A stretch of 64,000 nt of DNA from Tritrichomonas musculus (Eukaryota > Parabasalia > Tritrichomonadida > Tritrichomonadidae): the NCBI GenBank assembly GCA_039105265.1, contig JAPFFF010000001.1, positions 10,292,001 through 10,356,000 of the forward strand, in the 5' to 3' direction. Position numbers and translations under genes: made by a program. The notes under the pieces are model-generated. The model was given only the letters and a program-made list of their open reading frames with translations. It did no database searches and was not told where the DNA came from. This document shows, piece by piece, positions 18,435 to 29,400 of the stretch (its first letter is position 1; every line of letters begins with the position of its first letter).

Positions 18435-21400
18435 ATGCATAATAACCCTAATATCGATTCTTTATACGATGCTATAAGAAGAGACTTAAGAGAACTTATC
18501 AAAAAAATTGAAGCGGCAAGTGAAATTAATGATGCTCATTCTTTTGACAGCATTTTTTCAAGTCCATATCGGGAAAATATTAATAGCTTGAAACGAGATG
18601 CAGGCCTTATAGAACAAAAATTGGTTGAACTAGTTCAATCACATAATTCTGGGAGAGATATTAATCTAAGTGATAAAATAAGACAAATGCAAATTTGTGC
18701 AGATGAATTAATAAAAAAAGCAAAATTCTTTCAACAAAATTATCAAAAAAGAAAAAAAAATATACTGCCAAGTGAATTTAAAAAAAACTACGAAAAAGAT
18801 CACGAATATGAAGTAAAAATTCGAAAACTCGAAAAGGAATTACAAACATTAAAAATTCAGAATTTGCAATACGAAGAAGAAATTGGAAACCTTAAAAAGC
18901 AAAATGAAAATGAAATATTTGAACTTCGTAAACAAATTAAATCTTGTAAAAAAGAAAGTGATCAACTATCTCAAAATTTAAAAGAACATAGTAAATTAGA
19001 GCAAAAAATAACTCATCTCGAGCAAAAGTCTCGAGAACAGGAAGACCAAATTTTAGAATACCAAATAACCATCCAAACTCATGAAAATAAAATCAGGCAG
19101 CAAGAAAATCAAATCCATAAAAGTAATCAATTAAATAATGAAAATAATGAGTTAAGATACAAACTTGGCGAAGTTTTAAAAGAAAATGAGGAATTAAAAA
19201 GAAGAAATGATGAATTTAACAAAATAAAAGATGATTATTTATTACTTCAACGTGAAAATAAACAGTTTAAAGAAGAAAGAATATTAATATCAAGGAAATT
19301 CAAACAATTATATAATGAAAATAAAAAATTAAAGAAAAGTAATTCACAAAATGCAATATTACCAGCAGATGACCTTTCAAAAGACCAATTGATTAATGAA
19401 CTTAAGAAGCAAAATGAAGAAAAGTTAACCAAAATTAATCAATTGCAAGAAACTGTATCAAAAAACAAGCAAAAACATGTTGAAATCAGAAATGTAATCA
19501 AGACATTGATTACTAAACAAGAAGAACTTGAAGCAACAAATAAAAAAATTAATGCTGAACTTCAGGAAAAAGTTGATGAAAATAAAAATTTAAATTTGGA
19601 AAATGATAAGCTTCAAGCACAAATCATCCGATTAGAAATTGAAAGTAAAAGTAATCAAACTTCCTCTTCAACAAAAAATCAAATCGGAAGAATTCAAAAT
19701 TTATATCAAGAACAAGTTAAAGAAAATCAAAAACTTCAAAATCAAATTAATGATTTAACAGATCAATATGAAAACTCTCTTGATTCACTTAAACTGAAAA
19801 ATGAAACTTTGAATAAAGCCTTCCTTGACGCAAAATCTCAATATGATAAAATAAAACAATTATATGAAGCAAAACAAAATGAAGTTATCGATCAATTTAA
19901 ATCACAAAGTTCTAATCAAAATAAAGATATCATAATTGAAAATCTTAATCAACAAATTTTGAATCTTAAAAAAGATTTACAAAATAGCAATATTAAAAAA
20001 GATATTTTCAACAATGATTTACTTCAAAAAAATAAAAACCAACAAAATGAAATCAACATAATAAAACAAGAAATTGAAAAACTACGAAATGACACTAAAG
20101 CAAAAGAGAAGGAACTTAGTGAAATTAAAGAAGAAAATCAAAAGAAAGATATATTGATTAACCAATTAACCAGTGAAATTTCAGAGCAAAATATCCTTAT
20201 TGAGAAGCAACAGCAAAAGATTGATGACCTTAATGCGCAAACAAAGAAAGATATATCTAAGCGTGATAATGATTATTCAATACTATATCAAAAAATTGAA
20301 AAATTGCAAGATGATCTAGGAACTAAACAAAATGAACTAGATGAAATCAAAGAAGAAAATAATAAGTATAAAATTGAAAATGCACAGATGCAAATTGAAT
20401 TATCAAATATTCAAAAAAATGAAAACTCTAAACGAGACAGTCTTAATTTATCATTAAACCAAGAAATTGAAAAATTACGAGATGATCTTGAAGCAAAAGA
20501 AGAAGAACTTAACAAAGTCAAAGAAGAAAACGCAAAACATAGAACTACAATTTCACAAATGCAAAAAGAACTTGTAAATAATTCAAAGAAAAATGATTTG
20601 ATTAAACAATTAAAGAATGAAATCATTAAAAGGAGTACTCATATTCAAAAACAACAAGATCAAATCAACAATTTAACAGAACAAACAAAGAAAGATAGTT
20701 ATAAACGAGACAGTCTTAATTTATCATTAAACCAAGAAATTGAAAAATTACGAGATGATCTTGAAGCAAAAGAAGAAGAACTTAACAAAGTCAAAGAAGA
20801 AAATGCAAAACATAGAACTACAATTTTACAAATGCAAAAAGAACTTGTAAATAGTCAAAAGGAAAATGATTTGATTAAACAATTAAAGAATGAAATTGAA
20901 AAAAGAGATACTCTTATTCAAAAACAAAAAGATCAAATCAACAATTTAACAGAACAAACAAAGAAAGATAGTTATAAACGAGACAACTTTTATTTATCAT
21001 TAAACCAAGAAATTGAAAAATTACAAAACGATCTTGAAGCAAAAGAAGAAGAACTTAACAAAGTCAAAGAAGAAAATGCAAAACATAGAACTACAATTTT
21101 ACAAATGCAAAAAGAACTTGTAAATAGTCAAAAGGAAAATGATTTGATTAAACAATTAAAGAATGAAATTGAAAAAAGAGATACTCTTATTCAAAAACAA
21201 AAAGATCAAATCAACAATTTAACAGAACAAACAAAGAAAGATAGTTATAAACGGGACAGTCATTATTTATCATTAAAACAAGAAAATGAAGAATTACAAA
21301 ATGATCTTGATAAAAAAGACAAAGAATTGAATAAAGTTAAAAAAGAAATCAAAGATAAAGATGCGATAATTATTAGTTTAACTCGAGAAAATGCAGAATA

Positions 21401-23162
21401 CAAAGAATCAATTTCAAAAATAGGAGATGAATTTATGGAAATCAATAAAAATTACCTTGAAATCAAAGAACAAACAGAAGAAGCAGCTAAAGAAGAAGGT
21501 CTTAAAGATTCAATCATTGAAAAATTGAAAGATAAAATCATTTCTCTTGATCAAGAAAATGAAATTCTTAAAAATCAAATCAAAGCGAAGCCACCAACTT
21601 CATCGACAAGAATTTCTGACGATGCTGAACGACAATATTTACTTCTCATTCAACAAAAGGAAGATGAATTAGAAACTCTCAGAATAGAAAATGCGAAACT
21701 CAAAACTCAATCCACCGAGAAACCAGAATCGAAAGCTCCATTGCACAGAATTGAAAGGCAAAATCAAATTTTGCAGAGGAATCTTGATGAAAGAGATGCT
21801 GAAATCAACAAACTTAAATCTTTAATAAATTCTGGTTTCGATGTACAATTTGTTAAGCAATTAAAAGAAGAAAACGCTATGCTTAAGGCTGAAGTTGAGT
21901 CAGCTGCAGCCAAAATAGAGAAGATAGAAACGGTTCCAACCATTAATCCCAGCGATTTTAAAGATCTTGAAATGGATAGAGACCAATATAGACAGCTTTA
22001 TGAAGCAGCTCAAAGCGAATTGAATGCAATTAAAGAAGATCAAAAGAAAACTAAAATTCGCATCCCTGATGATGAGTTAAATAAAATTAGAGATGAAATC
22101 AAAGTTAAAGATGCGATAATTGAAAGATTAACTCGAGAAAATGACGAGTATAAAAAATCAATTTCTAATATAGAAAATGAATTCAAGGAAATCAACAAGA
22201 ATTACCTTGAAATTAAAGAACAAACAGAAGAAGTAGGTAAAGAAGAAAGTTTTAAAGATTCAATCATTGAAAAACTGAAAGATAAAATTATTACTCTTAA
22301 AGAAGAAAGTGAATATCAAACCAATACGATCAGAGATCTTCAAACCCAACTCAAAACAAAATCAACTATGACAACAACTCCAAGTTCTTCTTCATCTAAA
22401 GATCTTGAAAAAGTTTATCAAGCTCTTCTTGATGAAAAAGACGAAGAATTGAATAAAGTTAAAAAAGAAATCAAAGATAAAGATGCGATAATTATTAGTT
22501 TAACTCGAGAAAATGCAGAATACAAAGAATCAATTTCAAAAATAGGAGATGAATTTAAGGAAATCAATAAAAATTACCTTGAAATCAAAGAACAAACAGA
22601 GGAAACAGCTAAAGAAGAAGGTCTTAAAGATTCAATCATTGAAAAATTGAAAGATAAAATCATTTCTCTTGATCAAGAAAATGAAATTCTTAAAAATCAA
22701 ATCAAAGCGAAGCCACCAACTTCATCGACAAGAATTTCTGACGATGCTGAACGACAATATTTACTTCTCATTCAACAAAAGGAAGATGAATTAGAAACTC
22801 TCAGAATAGAAAATGCGAAACTCAAAACTCAATCCACCGAGAAACCAGAATCGAAAGCTCCATTGCACAGAATTGAAAGGCAAAATCAAATTTTGCAGAG
22901 GAATCTTGATGAAAGAGATGCTGAAATCAACAAACTTAAATCTTTAATAAATTCTGGTTTCGATGTACAATTTGTTAAGCAATTAAAAGAAGAAAACGCT
23001 ATGCTTAGGGATAAAGTTGAGTCAGCTACAGCAAAAATTGACAGAATAACAGAAGAATGCAGAGAGCTCGCATCTGAAGACCAATCAATGAGGATTGCTA
23101 CTTTGGAGGTTTTAGTTGAAAGGCTGAAAGAAAGAATCAGAGAATTAACATCAGAATCTTGA
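18435..23162 (+). CDS. Long coiled-coil protein (1575 aa) with recent internal duplications
   Basis: An uninterrupted frame from ATG 18435. After a helical head of about 100 residues, nearly the whole protein is heptad-rich coiled coil (K, E, N, Q, L, I), broken by Ser/Thr/Pro linkers such as KPPTSSTRI and TMTTTPSSSSS. Two layers of duplication are visible: a 91-aa unit in tandem (20431-21249 plus a partial fourth) and a 374-aa duplication whose outer 188 residues are almost identical. The protein ends ERLKERIRELTSES. Such proteins span long distances in cytoskeletal or Golgi/centrosomal structures, and which applies here cannot be read from the sequence. Confidence 0.88.
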   Translation: MHNNPNIDSLYDAIRRDLRELIKKIEAASEINDAHSFDSIFSSPYRENINSLKRDAGLIEQKLVELVQSHNSGRDINLSDKIRQMQICADELIKKAKFFQQNYQKRKKNILPSEFKKNYEKDHEYEVKIRKLEKELQTLKIQNLQYEEEIGNLKKQNENEIFELRKQIKSCKKESDQLSQNLKEHSKLEQKITHLEQKSREQEDQILEYQITIQTHENKIRQQENQIHKSNQLNNENNELRYKLGEVLKENEELKRRNDEFNKIKDDYLLLQRENKQFKEERILISRKFKQLYNENKKLKKSNSQNAILPADDLSKDQLINELKKQNEEKLTKINQLQETVSKNKQKHVEIRNVIKTLITKQEELEATNKKINAELQEKVDENKNLNLENDKLQAQIIRLEIESKSNQTSSSTKNQIGRIQNLYQEQVKENQKLQNQINDLTDQYENSLDSLKLKNETLNKAFLDAKSQYDKIKQLYEAKQNEVIDQFKSQSSNQNKDIIIENLNQQILNLKKDLQNSNIKKDIFNNDLLQKNKNQQNEINIIKQEIEKLRNDTKAKEKELSEIKEENQKKDILINQLTSEISEQNILIEKQQQKIDDLNAQTKKDISKRDNDYSILYQKIEKLQDDLGTKQNELDEIKEENNKYKIENAQMQIELSNIQKNENSKRDSLNLSLNQEIEKLRDDLEAKEEELNKVKEENAKHRTTISQMQKELVNNSKKNDLIKQLKNEIIKRSTHIQKQQDQINNLTEQTKKDSYKRDSLNLSLNQEIEKLRDDLEAKEEELNKVKEENAKHRTTILQMQKELVNSQKENDLIKQLKNEIEKRDTLIQKQKDQINNLTEQTKKDSYKRDNFYLSLNQEIEKLQNDLEAKEEELNKVKEENAKHRTTILQMQKELVNSQKENDLIKQLKNEIEKRDTLIQKQKDQINNLTEQTKKDSYKRDSHYLSLKQENEELQNDLDKKDKELNKVKKEIKDKDAIIISLTRENAEYKESISKIGDEFMEINKNYLEIKEQTEEAAKEEGLKDSIIEKLKDKIISLDQENEILKNQIKAKPPTSSTRISDDAERQYLLLIQQKEDELETLRIENAKLKTQSTEKPESKAPLHRIERQNQILQRNLDERDAEINKLKSLINSGFDVQFVKQLKEENAMLKAEVESAAAKIEKIETVPTINPSDFKDLEMDRDQYRQLYEAAQSELNAIKEDQKKTKIRIPDDELNKIRDEIKVKDAIIERLTRENDEYKKSISNIENEFKEINKNYLEIKEQTEEVGKEESFKDSIIEKLKDKIITLKEESEYQTNTIRDLQTQLKTKSTMTTTPSSSSSKDLEKVYQALLDEKDEELNKVKKEIKDKDAIIISLTRENAEYKESISKIGDEFKEINKNYLEIKEQTEETAKEEGLKDSIIEKLKDKIISLDQENEILKNQIKAKPPTSSTRISDDAERQYLLLIQQKEDELETLRIENAKLKTQSTEKPESKAPLHRIERQNQILQRNLDERDAEINKLKSLINSGFDVQFVKQLKEENAMLRDKVESATAKIDRITEECRELASEDQSMRIATLEVLVERLKERIRELTSES
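20431..21249 (+). repeat. Three tandem 273-bp coding repeats
   Basis: Unit starts are at 20431, 20704 and 20977, with a fourth partial unit from 21250. The period is exactly 273 bp (91 codons, 13 heptads). Units two and three are nearly identical over most of their length; unit one differs by scattered substitutions. Confidence 0.93.
21324..21886 (+). repeat. Direct repeat, copy 1 of 2 (563 bp)
   Basis: It matches 22446-23008 at a constant offset of 1122 bp with only a handful of substitutions. A third, much more diverged copy of its first part starts near 22075. Confidence 0.93.
22446..23008 (+). repeat. Direct repeat, copy 2 of 2 (563 bp)
   Basis: Partner of 21324-21886. The identity is abrupt at both ends, which points to recent duplication or gene conversion inside the coiled-coil gene. 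Confidence 0.93.
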
Positions 23163-23392
23163 AAAAAATGATAAAATTTGTTTTTATTATTTTATTTTTT
23201 ATATGAATTCATTTATTGTTGTTTGATAAAATGAATTCACTGATAAATGCGATTTAAAAAATATTAAATATGTTTTTTTTTTATAGTCTTTTTTTTTTTT
23301 TTTTTTTTTTAATTATTAAATATTTATTAAAAACATACAAACAATTTATAATATTAATATAAAATTAAATAAACAATTATTAGGAAAAATGA

Positions 23393-23438
23393 TTATTCAT
23401 CAGAATCATCTGTTTCATCTTCATCATCACTTTCTTCT

Positions 23439-23473
<35 letters not shown>

Positions 23474-26400
23474 ATAACTTTCATCTTCTTTGTTATTATC
23501 TTTTTTCTCATCATGCTTCATGGCTTTATTTTTAATATCTTCATCACTGTAATAGCTTTCATCCAATTCATATTCTTCGGCTTTCTCATTATTCTCTTCT
23601 TCATAATCATATTCTGAATCTGCCTCAACTTTATCCTTTTCGCTGTTTGCTTCTTTGTCCTTTATTTCTTTTTTGGGCGAATTTTTTCTTTCAGATTCGT
23701 TTGTCAGTGATTTAAATTTGATTTGAAGAAGATCAATTCCTTGCGTTTTACTGGTGAGATTGTCATATAATGCGTAGACAAGAGGACTGTAAAATAGATT
23801 TGATATGTCTTCAATTAGTGATCTAGATGATCGTCGAATAATAATTCGTGTTTCATCTCGCGTTTCAATTCGATGTTCGTAGTGTGAAAGTGAATTCATT
23901 GGATTCAATGAGATTTCTGATAAATTAATTGTTGCTTCATTGACAGAAGGGAATTGGAATCGATGTTCAAATTTATTTGGAAGTTTCTTTTCAATCACTT
24001 GTCTCAATTTATTTGATTCATAATTCTTGATCGTTTTAATTTCATTCAAATAAGAATCAGAGAATAAACGATTATCAAATGTTGGCAAGAGATTTGAATC
24101 AAATTGGTATTCTTTCTTTTCATCAGCCTTCTTTTCTTTTTGGTGAAAATTGCTAAAAGTCTTGATAATTGGCTCATTTGCTTTCATAAGCAAATCTTCA
24201 AGTTCAAAACTAAAATCAAAAACTTCAGCATTGCCAATATCGGATGATGATTTTGGGATTTTATCATCGGTCATATTGAGCATGAAACAACCATTTTCAA
24301 TTATTCTAGTTTTGCTTGGAATGCCGTGACATATTTCATATTCTTTCAGTGACTGATTATTAAAAAGAGCTGATGCAAAAAGAAAAGATGCTGATTGTTG
24401 TTTGAATGGATTTTCAATGATTTCAGTTGAAATGAATTTTGAATCAATTATTTTCTTCATTTCTTCTTCTAAATTTAAATCTAATTCTTCTTCATTTTCA
24501 TTTTCATCTTCATTTGCAGTTGTTGCTTCTTGAATTTTGTTTGTTTGTGGTTGACGTTTGATTTGAAGAAGATCAATTCCTTGCGTTTTACTGGTGAGAT
24601 TGTCATATAATGCGTAGACAAGGGGACTGTAAAATAGATTTGATATGTCTTCAATTAGTGATCTAGATGATCGTCGAATAATAATTCGTGTTTCATCTCG
24701 CGTTTCAATTCGATGTTCGTAGTGTGAAAGTGAATTCATTGGATTCAATGAGATTTCTGATAAATTAATTGTTGCTTCATTGACAGAAGGGAATTGGAAT
24801 CGATGTTCAAATTTATTTGGAAGTTTCTTTTCAATCACTTGTCTCAATTTATTTGATTCATAATTCTTGATTGATTCAATTTCTTGGAAACAAAAATGCT
24901 TTTCAAATTTTGGCAAAATATCAGAATCAAATTGATATTTTTGATTTCCATCTTTCTTTTCTTTTATCAAATTAATGTTGTTGAAAGTTTTGACAATTTG
25001 TTTGTTGGAAAACAAATCATCAAATTTGAGTTGGATTTCAACATCATCACTTTTAGGCTTGTTTTGAATGATGATTTTTTTCTTAAGTGCTCGCAGCAAT
25101 TGATTGTTCGAATTAAGTGATGCAAAAAGAAAAGATGCTGATTGTTGTTTGAATGGATTTTCAATGATCTCAGTTGAAATGAATTCTGAATCAATTATTT
25201 TCTTCATTTCTTCTTCTAAATTTAAATCTAATTCTTCTTCATTTTCATTTTCATCTTCATCTTCATTTGCAGTTGTTGCTTCTTGAATTTTGTTTGTTTG
25301 TGGTTGACGTTTGATTTGGAGAAGATCAATTCCTTGCGTTTTACTGGTGAGATTGTCATATAATGCGTAGACAAGAGGACTGTAAAATAGATTTGATATG
25401 TCTTCAATTAGTGATCTAGATGATCGTCGAATAATAATTCGTGTTTCATCTCGCGTTTCAATTCGATGTTCGTAGTGTGAAAGTGAATTCATTGGATTCA
25501 ATGAGATTTCTGATAAATTAATTGTTGCTTCATTGACAGAAGGGAATTGGAATCGATGTTCAAATTTATTTGGAAGTTTCTTTTCAATCACTTGTCTCAA
25601 TTTATTTGATTCATAATTCTTGATTGATTCAATTTCTTGGAAACAAAAATGCTTTTCAAATTTTGGCAAAATATCAGAATCAAATTGATATTTTTGATTT
25701 CCATCTTTCTTTTCTTTCATATGAAGGTTGTTGAAAAGTTTTATTATTTTCGCATTCATTGGCACAAATAAATATTGCATTTCAAATTTTGGAATTTCAA
25801 TTTCATTGCCAGCTTGAATTGCATTTTCTATTTGATATTCATCACCTTTATCTTTCTCGGGTTCTTTATTATGAATAATGTTAAGTGAATTCATTATCTG
25901 TTCTTTATTTGGAATAAGTAAATGTTCTCGTTCAATGTTAGAAATTGTTGATTCAAGGTCTGCAATGATGTCAACATTGAATTCTTTCGTTTCTTGAATG
26001 TTTTCTTGTTCGTAATTTGAAATTGTATTGAATGATCTTTTGATGTCTTCGGTGATCATCAGATCATAATTAATGTTGCTTTCATCTTCGTTTGGCAAAT
26101 ATTCATGAATATAATTAAAATTATGAATAGAATTCATGTCCATACTCATGTTTTGAATTTCTTTTTCATCAATCATTGTCGTCTCCATAGGAATATCTGA
26201 GCATGCATGAAATGCTTGTAATGTTTGATTATTAAAATTAGTTGATATGAAAAGTGATGAAATAGATTGTTCTTGGAATGGATTCTCAATGACTTCTTTT
26301 GAAACAAACTCGCTACAAATTATTTCATCTATTTCTTCATTTGTATAATTCTCTTCTTGATCATCAAATTGGTCTTCATTTCTATCCAATATAGCATCAT

Positions 26401-29400
26401 TGACATGTACTTCTTTTCCTTCATAGTATTCTTCCTCTTCTTCTTCTTCTTCTTCTCCATAAATTTCTTTAGTCATTTCTTCTTCTTCATTTTGTTCATT
26501 CATTTCTTCCTCCTCTTCTTCTTCTTCTTCTTCAATTTCATAATTTCCAGATTTATCTAGAAAGATTTCGTCTGTTTCTTCTTCTTCTTCTTCTTCATCA
26601 GAATAATAATCTGTATAACTTCGATATAAAAGAATGTTGTTTTCCTCATCTTCTTTTGCAAAAGGCAAAATTATCAAATCCATGAAAGATGATTGCATAA
26701 ATGAGAAATTCAAAGTTTGCTTGACTAGTTGATTAGCTTCACTCATTAAGTAGAGGTTCATTCGACTCTCGTCATTTAAAATTCTTTTTTCCGTGTATTT
26801 TTGCAGATGATAGATTCGGTTTTCTCTTTCTTCTTTTTCTTTCTCATAAGACAGCATGAAAATCCTTGGGAAAAACGCCGGCTGGTACGAATCACTGCAT
26901 TGCGAAACAATCACTGAATGAAGTTCAAGAGAAAGGAACTGCTCAATGATATCATCAGATAAGCTGTAATCAATTGCATTTGGATTTTCATCATATTTGT
27001 TCTGAATTATGTCAATTTCTTGAGCTTTCTGACCAATCGAGTCATACAAAGAGCCAATAAAACGTCCAACAAACATGTTCGACAGATCTGAAATAAGCGA
27101 TTCAGCTGCTTTTTTGCATATCTTTCGCTCTTCGCTGTTGACATTTATTCTATGTTCATAACACAAAAGATGATTAAGACAAACGACAGATATGTTTGTT
27201 GTTGTTGTTGTTGGAATATGATGATCGAATTTAACTTGAAGATTTTGTTCTACTTCATCATAAAAGTTATTGTTTAGATTGTGTTTGATACGAGGCAAAT
27301 CACCTCTTTGATAATTTCCGATGACATTGAAAGATGATTTGACAAATGAGCCAAAAATGCAATCTTCATTAAAATCATGAATGAAGTTGGAAGGAATTTG
27401 GATGATCGATGAGCACATCTCATTTAGAGATTTATCTTCTTTTATGGGCTTAAATTCATGATTTCCAAAATCGCTGATCGCTTTAATTTCGAAAATATGA
27501 AATCGCGTATCAAATATCGGCAAAATGCTTGCATCAAATTGATATTCATCATCTTTATCTTTCTCGGGTTCTTTATTATGAATAATGTTAAGTGAATTCA
27601 TTATTTGGTCTTTATTTGGAATAAGTAAATGTTCTCGTTCAATGTTAGAAATGGTTGATTCAAGGTCTGCAATGATGTCAACATTGAATTCTTTCGTTTC
27701 TTGAATGTTTTCTTGTTCGTAATTTGAAATTGTATTGAATGATCTTTTGATGTCTTCGGTGATCATCAGATCATAATTAATGTTGCTTTCATCTTCGTTT
27801 GGCAAATATTCATGAATAGAATTAAAATTATGAATAGAATTCATGTCCATACTCATGTTTTGAATTTCTTTTTCATCAATCATTGTTGTCTCCATAGGAA
27901 TATCTGAGCATGCATGAAATGCTTGTAATGTTTGATTATTAAAATTAGTTGATATGAAAAGTGATGAAATAAATTGTTCTTGGAATGGATTCTCAATGAC
28001 TTCTTTTGAAACAAATTCACTCCCAAACATTTCATTTATTTCAGATTCCTCAATCTTTGATTTTTCTTTATAAATATTGCAATTCGTATGAAACACTTGC
28101 AACGAATGATTGCTAAAGTCAACTGATGTGAAAAGTGGTGAAATTGATTGCTTTTTGAATGGATTTTCAATGACTTCTTTCGAAACAAATTCACTTCCAA
28201 ACATTTCATTTATTTCTGATTCATCTGGCTGAAAGTAATACTGCGTTTGAATAATATCGATTTCGTTGCTCTTGCTTTGAAGAGAGTCGTATAGAACGTT
28301 GATCAGTGGTCCATAGAAAATGTTTGCCAAATCATCAACGAGTGATTTAGATGATCTTCGAATAATTATCCCGTCTAGATTTCTTGTTTCAACTCGGAAT
28401 TCATAATTTGAAAGCAAGTTCAATGAACTGAGCGATATTTCTGATAAATTAATTGTAGCTTCATTCACTGATGGAAATTGGAATCTGTGCTCATATTTCA
28501 ATGGAAGTTTCTTTTCAACAATCAGCTTAAATTTGTTGGATTCATAGTTGTTGAAAATATTTGCAACTTGATTTTTTTGAGTTGCAAACAAATCATCCAA
28601 TTCAAGCTCGTAGATATCATAGTCAAAGAGACGATCAAGCGATGAAGGATTCAAGTATGCAAATTCATTTTCCAGAATAGAGTTTGATGTATCAAAGCAG
28701 CTTTTAGTCAAATTTGCAGTCAAAACATTCTCTAAATCATTTGAAATCGATGAAATCGCTTCAGCTATAGAATTATTTTGAACATTTGGAGCTTTGGATA
28801 ACAAATCAAATTGGCAGTTTGTACAAGATTGTGACAAAAATGGAAGAAACTTGAAATCCAAATGATTTGCATAATATTGCATGAAAGAATCAACTGAATT
28901 TAATGCAATAAGATCAGATTCATGAGGAAGATATGCCAAATCGCAATGATCAAGAAGTGAATTGAAAATGTTGTCTTGAGTTGATTTGAAACTATTTGAA
29001 AATGACTCTGAAATCGATGAGAAAGCTTTTAATAATGAAATGCTTTCAATTGATATGCTCTTAGAAATGTACAAATTGATTGGATTCAAATTAAATTGAG
29101 TTAGTTCTACAAATTCTGGTGAATTAATTTCATCTTCTGAGATTAAGTCAATCGATTCAATTAATTCGTTCATATTTGGCAGATTTTGATGAGAATGAAT
29201 TGCATTAATTAAGCTTTCTTTAACTTTAGAATTCAATAAAAATGAGAAATTTAATTCTGAAACTGAAAGATCATTTGGATTGTAAAGTGCATCCAAATTG
29301 TAGTGTGATAAGCAACGCATATTTGGAATTGATACTGATGAATAATTGCCAAATATTTTCGCTGAGTAAATCACTTTGTTTAATGGGATGCAAGCTGAGC

